Shown here in pieces: positions 25,258 through 36,187 of a DNA stretch of 64,000 nt. The number at the start of each line of letters is the position of its first letter. Within the stretch, counting starts at the first letter, position 1. The notes under the pieces were generated by a model. The model worked only from the letters and a program-made list of their open reading frames with translations, was not told where the DNA came from and did not search any database. Both the position numbers and the translations under genes were made by a program. The stretch comes from Elysia chlorotica (taxonomy: Eukaryota; Mollusca; Gastropoda; Plakobranchidae), in the NCBI GenBank assembly GCA_003991915.1, contig RQTK01000351.1, forward strand, positions 372,001 to 436,000. Direction: 5' to 3'.

Positions 25258-26945
25258 GAGAGAGAGAGGGAGGGGGGGAAGAAAGGGAGAAAAAGTGAAA
25301 GAGAGAGAGAGAGAGTGTAAGAGAGAGAGCAAAAGAGAAAGAACAAGAGGGGTAGATAGAGGGAGAGCAGGAGAGAGAAAGTCAGAAAGGAAGAGGGAGA
25401 GAGAAAGAGCGATAGTGCCAGAAAGGCATAGAGAGAGGGATAGAGAAAGGGAGAAAGACAGCATAAGAGGGGGAGAGAGAGAGAATCTACGTCTGTCAAG
25501 AAATATATGTAAGCAAAATGGAGACATTCTGCTTTATGAATAGTAAAAAAAATGTCTTGCCTTTATCTTTTCCTTAAAACCTTAAGAAATCTAATCAAAC
25601 TGCAGAATTTAACTTTTAAAATTTCAATATTTAAAACAAAATGTCATAACTTGCACAAAATTTTGACCATATGAAACACCCACTAATGTGTGTTAATATT
25701 TCTCACTTTGGTGACTTTCATGGCCACGCCCTCCGGCATATTTCTCTGGATATATTCAAGGAAGGTGCTTGCTGTGGAACCTGTCAGGTGTTTCAGCTGA
25801 AAGCAAACAAAATAATTTTTTTTTGTTAACCATGTTGACCATGTTAATTATATCTGTTTGGGCTTTTCTGCAGTTCTAATTAAAGCTGTTTATACAAGAG
25901 CTCCAAATCTTTGAGAGACAAGACTCAGTAACAGATGATGAAGCACTGTCTATATAGGTGTTCCAAAGTATGTTACACAGAGATGGGTTCACCAGCTGAG
26001 ATTTAAAGTGCAGATCTCCTGCTCACCACTCCAGAGCATTAAGCCACTGAGCACTTTGATAAAAAGAAATTGTGTCTCGGATTAAGAATGTATCCGGGAA
26101 ATAGATATCAATTGTCGTACAAATGTTTCAATATCAGTAAATTTTTTTTCAAAATGCCAATTCATCATGATTTAATCTTTATCTCGCACAGACTTCAAAA
26201 GAATAGGCCTAGAGTTGAGTTCTTTGATTTGTTTTACTTTTTAACAGAAAAAAAATCTTTTGCTCAAGTAGTTTCACTTTTACTATCCTGGATCGATAAT
26301 TAATAGACTACTCTAGTATATAACCCAAAATTTTATAGCTGGAATATCAGTTGACATTCTAGGTAATAAAGATTTGAGATATTAAATTAAAGCATCAGAT
26401 AATTTATAAAGCTTACTTCAAAAACTCTGTACAATGTCCTCATTTCGTATTGATGAAAGTGTTTCTTATGTACAAACACAGACTTCATGAGACTCATTCT
26501 TGTCATAACACGTGGAGGCTCGTATCTTCAAACATGCGGGGGAAAAAAAGACAATTAGATTAGTAGATAGATTCTATATACACCAGATTTCTGTGACTGA
26601 TTAGTCAATCTTTTTTTTTTTTTCGCCTGACGAGGTTTTGGGAAAAAAAAACTAGATTTTATCTAAAGAAAAATATGTAAAAGTGTTATAATGATACTTA
26701 ATTTCTTTAAATAAGATGACAAGACAACACATTTTGTCTGTAAGAAATACTTTTCCTTTGGTAATAAATGATATAGAAAGCGTACAAATTTAATGCAAAT
26801 TATTTTTAGGACCACTCTAGATAAATGCTATATAAAAAAAAATGTTGCTATAAAAACGTCATAGAAAGAAAAGTAGTAATACTTTTAAAAAAGAATTGAG
26901 AAGTATGTGTGTGTTAAAGAGAGAGAGAAGAGGGGGGGAGGGAGG

Positions 26946-27003
<58 letters not shown>

Positions 27004-28196
27004 GGGGGGGGGGGGAAGGGGCGAGGGCGAGGGAGAGGGAGGAGGGTAGAGAGAAAGAGGAAAGAGGGAGAGGAAAGAGGGAGAGTGAGAGAGGAGAGAG
27101 TGAGTGAGAGAAGAGGGCAGGGCAAAAAAAAAAAACAACCAGAAAAAAATGAATATCATACATTTTGGAAATATTCACACCGAGCTCATCTGCAGCCATG
27201 ACTGTAAACTTCTGATAGCTATTCAATACAGCAGGGTTGTGGCCTTTGACTTCGATGGTAATCTGTCTGAACAGCTCATCCTGAATGAGACATTTGCAAA
27301 AATTTGAAAGGAAAAGACAACTTAATCATTTGCAACAAATTTATACAATTTTTCAAGAAACCTGAGGGACATTAACCATAAATCAAAGATAACAATGCAT
27401 CTGTGTCAGCTGTGTGTTAGAACTTGTAAATGTAATTAGTATTTATACTGGCTTTATTTAAGGAGTTGAAGAAGGCTCTCCATCTCTCCTGCAACACATG
27501 GTTTAATTGCCTGCCCAGTTAGTCTTTGATCATTTATAACAGATGGGTACAGTTGGGCAACTGAGTAGGATCCATAAGAAAGTTATAAATGAAAATTAAA
27601 TGATGAAAGTTTTTTTTATTTTTTTTTAAAAATGTAACAGGCTGGCATTCGTTTTTTTAGAGAAACTAGAAAGGGGGGGGGGGGGATTAAGTATTATAAT
27701 GTAAGTCCCTTTTTACAATTAGCCTTTTACCTATATATATCATTTATTACCTTATCACCAGTAGATAGAGCTCGGATACAGGAACTAGTAAATGAAGGAG
27801 CCTTCAAACCATGTTGAGAGACTAGCTTCAGAAGGTTCATCTGGTTATACACATGAAAGAGCACAAACTTTTAATAAATGCTGTGAAAGTAAAATAGTTT
27901 TACTTATGTTTACATGTTTGTAGTGAAGCTCATAGATAGGGCAAACTAAATCTCTGTCGGTCAAAAAAGAGAGTAAATAAGTTTGAAAGATTAGATCTAT
28001 ATATATATTCTTTTGTAAAGATTTCCAAAAAAAAACAACCAAAAGGATAGAATCTTAGACTTAAGAGGCAAGTCAAATAATATTTTTAATTTGATCCATT
28101 ATTCTCAAATAATAATATAATTTAAATTATAATCTCAACAAAAAGCTCAGTATTCCTTACCCACTGCAGTCTAGACTCTGTTAACATGGTGGCCAT
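24450..28196 (-). CDS. MRPS10: Mitochondrial small ribosomal subunit protein S10 (uS10m)
   Basis: The minus-strand exons, in order, are 28196-28161 (probable), 27840-27751, 27280-27162, 26525-26417, 25796-25707 and 24611-24450. They give about 201 residues, close to the human length as I recall it. It is an mRNA-binding head protein of the mitochondrial small subunit. Diagnostic blocks are [19 protein letters not shown] in exon 3, [20 protein letters not shown] then [14 protein letters not shown] in exon 4, [19 protein letters not shown] and [11 protein letters not shown] in exon 5, and [11 protein letters not shown] in exon 6, followed by a Ser/Asp/Glu-rich tail. Exon 2 is basic and Ser-rich, as expected for a mitochondrial targeting sequence. 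The first exon adds 12 in-frame residues after a good donor (CAGTGG|gtaagg); if it is only UTR, translation starts at 27840. All other junctions agree in phase. Confidence 0.92.
25193..25490. repeat. Purine-rich (GA)n tract in MRPS10 intron
   Basis: A pure GA run at about 25197-25255 grades into an imperfect purine tract to about 25490, within the last MRPS10 intron. Confidence 0.95.
26918..27118. repeat. Purine-rich (GA)n/G-run tract in MRPS10 intron
   Basis: A GA run at about 26948-27000, then a poly-G run near 27004-27015 and GA/GGA-rich sequence. It ends only about 45 bases from exon 3. Confidence 0.95.
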
Positions 28197-28932
28197 ATTC
28201 GATATCAGAGCTAAGATTACTTGGTCGATATTGAAAAACACCTAGGCTAAGGATTTAATTGATTTAAAGCTAATTTTTAAGTTCTTCCACTAACATTATA
28301 ATACCTTGAACAACAGTGGTAGGTCAAAAGCAAAAATAAATTGAAGAAGACTTTTATATTCTTCAAAATTATTTATTTTTGGCATTTGAATCCTACAATT
28401 ACAACTACCTTTAAACTCTGATATTGAAAATGGGCACTCTTTGAGTTTTGTGGTCCCAAGCCTATGGGTTATCAAAATTCAAATGGGTGGGTGGGCAGAA
28501 ATCGATGGGCGAGTGGGTGGGATTAAATTGCATCGGAGTCAACCGCTGGAGAGAGAGAGAGACAGACAGGCAGACAGAGCAAGCGAGTGTGAGCCTAGTT
28601 ATCAAAACAAAATAGCTCTACAACGTGCGTACAAACATAAAATCAAACAAAGCATGCCAATACATAAAAAAAAAATATAAAAGGACAGGGAATAGGGCCT
28701 AGATCTTCCTGGTATACATTTGATTCAATTTTAATCAACAACAAAACAAACAAAAAAAAAACATCAAAAAGACAATACACCTGGCGGGTATTTAATTTAA
28801 TATTATAAACCCAACTCTGTCCATCCACCCATTTGATCACTTACAAGTTAGGGGCCACAATTTTAACTCAAAGAGTGCCCAAATATGATCGCCATGTAAA
28901 CTGAGTTGGGGCCGCAGTGGGTAAGGAGTAGA
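28153..28932. repeat. Imperfect inverted repeat enclosing the MRPS10 5' end
   Basis: Outer arms: the minus strand of 28153-28200 (containing catgttaacagag and gcagtgggtaagg) matches the plus strand of about 28885-28932 (catgtaaactgag, gcagtgggtaagg). Inner arms: gggcactctttgagtt at 28433-28448 pairs with its reverse complement at about 28865-28880, and similarity continues inwards through ttgtgg and aaatgggtgg. The arms are colinear if about 230 bases were inserted on the left. It could be a palindromic duplication of the first exon or a MITE-like element. Confidence 0.6.
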
Positions 28933-30106
28933 TCTATACATCAAAAGCTCAGACATTTGATAAAATAGATCTAGATTTCAGTCTAGATCTGGTTTCTCCA
29001 GGATCTAGGTTTAGATTTCTAGATTGTTTTTGTTTGTTTCTTAATTGTAGAAAAAATGTGTTACCCGGTAAATAATTTAGGCCTATGTGGACCACTCACC
29101 TTGCAAGGAGACATCGCCATGTTTGTTTACATTATTTTTACAAGTATTGAGATTTCTAGTCTTCTACAGCAAAAGAGCGTTTCATGAGAAATTCGTGAAC
29201 GACGATTTAATTTAATTCATACTTATTTTTAGGGAAGAACTTCCAAATCTTCGACATTCGTGGTGAAATACATTAATTATTTTCACCATTACAAAATGCA
29301 CACTACACATCTGATAAACTTGAAGCAATAATATTTGTAAATATTATATTTAAGTATTTTATACATCACGTATGAGCACATAAGTAATGTCTCCACTAAA
29401 CTTTGTTTTGTGTGTGTTTTTTGTTTTGTTTTGTTTTTTTTTTTGTTTTTTTTTAACTATGTAGGCTAGCCTACGGTACTAACAATCTATCTAGATCTAT
29501 CTATTTATTATTAAATCGCCCTACCTGGAAGTGTGACCATGATTCGCTTTTTTCTTATCTATTTATCTGGTTTTATCCATCTATTCATCTACTAATTAAT
29601 CAAACTTTATAGCTATATGGGCTTACATAAAAATTATCCATCTAGTCAATCTATCTATCCCCTTTTTAAAAGAAGGCAGAACGCAAACATCATTTACTAA
29701 AATCATGATCTTTAATAAGCCTCTCAAATTTACTTGAGAGCAAATAAGATCTTTAGTGTAAATGCCATCGCGTAACAGATCCATGCTTAAAAAAAAAAAA
29801 CCAGTCTTTGTTGATCCAATTATACAACTGAAAATTTCGGAAAGAAGATGAACCGTTTTTCTTTCTCCGCAATAATATTTAAATTATTTAAATTCAGGAA
29901 CTACACTTGTTTTCCATAATTTCCATCGTAACAACCATCGTCGTCACCCTGTCATAACTACCAACCGTTATCATCAGCAACACCACCACCAACAAAATAT
30001 CAGTGGAAAAGAAATAACGTGTTATGGAAAGGGCATGTGGACTTACAAAGTAATTGTAGGATGAAGAATAAAATTGAGCTAAAACAAAAAATAAATTAAA
30101 AAAGGA

Positions 30107-30182
<76 letters not shown>

Positions 30183-30589
30183 CAGCAGCAGCAGCAGNNN
30201 NNNNNNNNNNNNNNNNNNNNNNNNNNNNNNNNNNNNNNNNNNNNNNNNNNNNNNNNNNNNNNNNNNNNNNNNNNNNNNNNNNNNNNNNNNNNNNNNNNNN
30301 NNNNNNNNNNNNNNNNNNNNNNNNNNNNNNNNNNNNNNNNNNNNNNNNNNNNNNNNNNNNNNNNNNNNNNNNNNNNNNNNNNNNNNNNNNNNNNNNNNNN
30401 NNNNNNNNNNNNNNNNNNNNNNNNNNNNNNNNNNNNNNNNNNNNNNNNNNNNNNNNNNNNNNNNNNNNNNNNNNNNNNNNNNNNNNNNNNNNNNNNNNNN
30501 NNNNNNNNNNNNNNNNNNNNNNNNNNNNNNNNNNNNNNNNNNNNNNNNNNNNNNNNNNNNNNNNNNNNNNNNNNNNNNNNNNNNNNNNN

Positions 30590-30638
<49 letters not shown>

Positions 30639-32050
30639 TAATAATAACAATAATAACAAAATGAGTAGTGAAGCTTTTCTGCCTTTTGTCTTAATGTGCA
30701 GGAAATGCTACTTCGATTGTTATGAATCCCATATCTTTTTGTATCAAATCTATTCTTTTTCTTAAAGTTTTGCATCGAAATGCTAGTTGAAAAGGAAACG
30801 AATTGTGGAAAATTATATGTTGTTGGTGACTTGCGAATTTGAATATTTTTGGCGTTTCTTTGTATACATCTTATTCCTGGTGATATTAGAAAAAAATCAT
30901 AGAGACAGGCTTTTTTTCTACTAAAAAAAAAAACATTTTTCCAAAAGATGAAACAAATACGGAACCCCCACCGTCGAAAAAAAAAAAAGAAGAAAAGATG
31001 CCAATATTTTTATAATTTTTTTTGTTACAGCCCTCAACCTATAATAATTATCATCAGATTTTCAGTCGAACTTACACAAAGAAAAAAAAAAGAAAGAAAG
31101 ACCGTTTCATTGATGTAATAAAAGAATGCTTTAGGTTCAATTTTGAAAAAAAAGGGATAAAGCCCGAGAAAACCCCTTTTTCAGGATAAGTTTATTTACA
31201 CGCAAAATCTATTATCATCTAACGTAAGTTTACATAATGAAGAGCTCTTCAGGTCTGTGTATGTGGAATAAAATAATTCGCCATTCGGCTAAAAGATACG
31301 AACAAAACAACAAAGTAAGTTTATATACGCTTAGTCTATGCACGAATAAATTATGTAACTGTACATTGCGATTGAAATAATTATATTTTTAGTTCCAGTT
31401 GTTTTTGTGTTTTTTTTTTATTATTATTTATACCAAGCAACCATTGTGACAGATGCTACCACAAAATAATATTATTATGAATACAACTGCTAAGGGATAC
31501 ATTAATGCTTTGTATGTATTTGAAAAGTCACACCTGAGCACTAAAGATGACCTCCACTTTTTACTGCCTTATGAATACATACTTGCTTTTACTTAGTTTG
31601 TAAAGATCATTCACAACCAAAGCCGAAAAAGACCGGTGTGTTAATGTGAAAAGACAATCAATAGCACTTAAAACAGTGCCAATTAAAAAAACACAAAAAA
31701 AAAACATAACATAACAACTACCGTACAGGTGGACAATTAGGCCTAGATGAAATAAAATAAATATATACATTCTAATAAGCTGAGTGCAGTTCGAATCAAA
31801 TGATTTGATAATCCAACTGGGGAAACCGGCACAAGATAAATTACAATAAAAATAATGTAGCATTTAGACAAAAATATTAAAACGATCTAATAGATTAATA
31901 TTTTCCAGTTTTATGACTAAGACTCTCATCAGGGTTTTATCAAGCGACTTTGATCTGTCAACGAAGCGATCCACTGCTAATAAAGAAACTCCTAGAAACA
32001 TTCGTATTACAAACATCATTTTTAGCTTATACATTTAATTATTTAAATAG
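28933..32050. other. Intergenic, no gene supported
   Basis: AT-rich DNA with poly-T/A runs and GATCTA-type short repeats, plus the microsatellite-bounded assembly gap at 30198-30589. The minus frame at 31561-31863 is hydrophobic but has no splice or family support. Confidence 0.5.
30105..30658. repeat. Compound TAA/TAG/CAG microsatellite around a 392-base gap
   Basis: TAA triplets pass into TAG and then CAG triplets up to 30197. Undetermined bases run 30198-30589, and TAA triplets resume to about 30658. Confidence 0.95.
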
Positions 32051-32052
32051 GC

Positions 32053-32058
32053 TTTATT
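32053..32058 (-). terminator. Poly(A) signal AATAAA of the mucin-like gene
   Basis: Minus-strand AATAAA about 205 bases beyond the stop at 32262-32264. Confidence 0.55.
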
Positions 32059-32261
32059 GTTTTATCATCTCTTTGTAAAATTAATTTTCAAATATAATTA
32101 GCTCCGCAGCATTTTCTTTTCTTTTCTTTTCTTTTTCAATTTTAAACTGGTTTATTTTATTGTTCCGTTATAATTTTTTTTATCAGAGAAATGATGCTTC
32201 TTGAAATCCGCGCTCTGCCGAATGTTGATCCTCTGTCCTTACTCCGGCAATCTGGAGACTA

Positions 32262-32498
32262 CTAGTCCAACGTGCAAAATGCACGTGCAAGAATCAGAAA
32301 AATCGATATAATCTTCACAAAGTTGGATGCCTGGTGCTGTGCACTTCCATCTGGTAAGAGAAATAATTGTAATCAAATACTACTTTGAGAGTTTAATAGA
32401 TCCACATACTCAGAGATAGAGTAGAATAGCGGACTGGAGTCCAGAGACAGAGGTAAGGCCTTTAGATGGCTTGGGGAAACAGAGAATGAGGAGAGAGG

Positions 32499-32588
<90 letters not shown>

Positions 32589-33970
32589 GAGACAGAGACA
32601 CAGACAGAGAGAGAGTGAGAGAGAAATGGCAGAAAGAGAGACACACACAACACACACACACAGACAGACAGAGAGGTAGAGAGAGAAAGGGGGGGGGGGG
32701 GGTTGAGCGTGAGAGAGGGAAAGACACCGTAAATAGTAAAAAAAAAAAAGGAAATGGAAAAAATGAAAGGATCTAAATGCAAAATTAAATAATGCGAACG
32801 AAAACAGAGGTATTGGAGGGTAAGGTAAATAAAGCTTAGAGCTGGAGAAAGTATGACGAAAACAAAAATATTTTAAAATAACAGGATTACAAAATCAAAA
32901 TATGTATTTTACTATTGTGTTGTAACTTAACTTGGAAGTGCACAACAATGGTCATTACTGGATTCTCGTATTTATCATTTCAAGGCTACAATAGCTGACA
33001 AACCATAGACAGACAGTACAAAACACATCATTTTTACCGTATCATTCTAGCGTAAAATCTTCATATCATTCTGCCAATCTCAAAGAACTCACCTTTCCCA
33101 TAATTATTCTCTTCAGGACATGATGAATTTGATGTGGCTGGTTTTGCTGTAATGGAGAGCTCTTCTCCCATAGCGGATCTTTCATTAGAACTGCCACCTT
33201 CTCCTGCGAGAGTATAACGAGAACCGTTGCAAGCTTTCTGTGTATGTATTTGGAGTCGCTATAAAGTAAAACTATCAGAACTAATAGGAGTAAGCACAGC
33301 ACTCTCAAACCCAGCTTTTATCTATTTATAAATCGAACAACTTGCTATTGCATTAAGTGTGTACAACAAAACTTAAAATGGTCTGAATTATTTCGCAATG
33401 GCACCAGCGACCGTGCAGATTTCATAAATTTCATAACTAATGCGCTTTTTCAACGTACATTCACGGTTAGAAGGGCTATCATAAATTATTTTATATTTTG
33501 TACCTATAGTAATCGTGATTACGCCCACAATGATCTGTGCGAGCTAATTGATTGTTACAAAGTGATGTTCAAAGGGTTGCGAACTTTACTCAAGTGACGG
33601 ATCAACCATTTTTCCCTAGCATTATGGCGAGATGTACATGTAGCAGGATGGGCTCTATGCGAAACCACCAGAATGCAAGCGACAATAATCTGAACAAGAT
33701 AACGAACCAGTCTTCGAATCCAAACTGGACGATGGCTCAATGATCTAGAGGGTGTAGGCTAAACGTAATAAGTTAGCTCTTCAACCCACACCCTGTTACC
33801 CTAAAGGGCCTTTTTCGCGTGAAGAGATAAGTACCATCGGTATGTGAGTTTAGAGCCTCCCAATTTCTGTTCCGTTTTGCTCGACAAGTGCTTTGAACTA
33901 TTATAAAATAAATGCTTTCGATCTTGTCGTGTTTCGGACAAGCTATAAAACAAAATAAACAGCAACAACG

Positions 33971-34035
<65 letters not shown>

Positions 34036-36143
34036 AACAACACCAATCTTTACAGGGCACTTAGCATCAATCATCTCAACACTCATTATACAAGACCTCA
34101 AAAGATTAAACAACACCCATTGGTCATAATTTTATGAATTATTGTACAGAAAAAAGTCGCCCAGTCGCCGAGAACAGAGGAGAGTGGAAACACCGTACTG
34201 CGGCCATTTACAGATCAGCCCAGGCATGAGTCTGACAACATCTTAGTCAAGGGGCCTTTAGTCAAGTAAGCCAAGATTTGAAATTCGATGTATTACAAGA
34301 ATTAAGAGTTTATAATGATTATTAGGAATGTTGACAAGTGCTCACCTTGTTTGTCATCTTTGGTGGTCTTTTGAGGATCAGCATTCGTAGAGCCTACATG
34401 GGGATTAGTTGTTACAGCCGCTTCAGTCGTTAGAGGGGCCTTAGTCGTGGCATGGGCAGCAGTCGTGACAGGTGCATCAGTCGTGGCAAGAGCAGTAGTT
34501 GTAACAGGGGCAGTAGTTGTAACAGGGGCAGTAGCCGTGACAGGGATTGTAGTCGTGGGGGCATTTGTACTTGTAGTGCCTCTTGCTGATAAAAAAAAAG
34601 CGAAGGAAAACGTGAATTGTTGATAGTTATAAGAAATTTAAAAAAAATGCATCATTTTTTTAAAACAAATCATTGATCGAATTTTTTTTCAAAAAAAGAA
34701 TTTAAACATACCGTGGTGTATTTTAAGGCCGGGCAACGGCAAGTGGGGCGATGCTATAAACAACGAACGTAATGCTCTAGATTATCTGTTGACTTTCAGA
34801 AAGAAGAAAAAAAAAGGTCGGTGTTAAAATTTATTGATATTTCTATCTTTCTGTTGTTTCCAAGTCACTTTTCCTTTTTTTCATTTATTTTATTACACTA
34901 AAGTTAGTCCCCGAAATTATTTAATTGCCATCATTTGATGTATCCTCTATGCAGGTTTACACGAGGATAACAGTAAACTTTTCCTCGATATATCCTCACT
35001 ATTGTGGCGTCTTTATAGCACCCTTTGTATTCCTTTACGCGCCACTATATTCTGTTCAAATAAAATAAAAACACAATAATACAAGTAAATGAGAAATTTA
35101 GAGGCGCACAACTGTTCACTGGGCAGTGCCGTAAAGTAAGGCCTCTCTACCGCTACCATGGTATGATTTTCCCTCCCCATTCGAGCGCCCAGTTTATCGT
35201 TTAATTTGTTTTGTGTGGTTGTGAAAACTACTAATCAGCCTACTGTCGCATCGTCAAACTTTATTTAGGCTAATTGGTTCACTCTCGCTATGTTGGAACT
35301 CGCTACGCCCTCACTGTTCATTCCAAATGTTTCTTGTCGCTGGATTTAGAATTCCCGCACCGTTTAGAACTTCTATTTACAAACTAACGAAATACTTACA
35401 ACGTTTCAGATCATTTTTTTAAAACAAATCATTGATCGAATTTTTTTTCCAAAAAAGAAATTTAAACATACCGTGGTGTATTTTAAGGCCGGGCAACGGC
35501 AAGTGGGGCGATGCTATAAACAACGAACGTAATGCTCTAGATTATCTGTTGACTTTCAGTTTGGCATTTCCGCAAGCCGATGTAATCTAGATTCTGGATC
35601 TACATCAGGCCTCTTTACAGTTACATGGAAGCTTTTATAAACCCAGACTAGATAAACCTAACAATTTAGGGAAAAGGCCTTGCAACACCACTAACAAGCA
35701 GGTTGACTAAAACGTTGCCTGTGATGATTCTGGGCAAATGGATTATACATAATTATACCTGCACACACATTGCAGTGCTTGTAAGTTCAAGAAATAGGAC
35801 CGCCACGTCCTGCTGTTGCAGTGGCCAAGTATCACGCTTCTAAAACACACCTTTTCAATATCTTCTAGAGTTCTTGAGGCATCTGTCTTCGGGAACAATA
35901 ATGCTGAGTCTAGACCCCTTTGAGGAACTTCTGAGTTGCTTAGTAGTTCCCCCACTTGGAGCTAACGAAGGTGTTTTGCTTCAGAATCAGTGGTGGAGTA
36001 CAATTTACATTATCGAGTCAGACACGTGCATCCGGAACCAAGCGGTCAACAGAAATCTTTGAAATAGCCTTCATCCTCACGTATCTTTCCAGCTTTGCGA
36101 GTGTGAATATCCCAGTAATTTAGTGGGTTAACACCTAGTATTT

Positions 36144-36187
<44 letters not shown>

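Noticed and set aside
33066..33308. 81-codon minus frame starting with a hydrophobic, signal-like sequence
   Set aside because: It overlaps exon 6 of the mucin-like gene in another frame. The phase-consistent exon 33203-33093 has a better acceptor (actctcgcag) and joins both neighbours.
35743..35955. 70-codon minus frame with a possible donor in the mucin-like gene intron 2
   Set aside because: Using it as a phase-1 exon introduces a stop, and no acceptor was seen. Left out of the gene.
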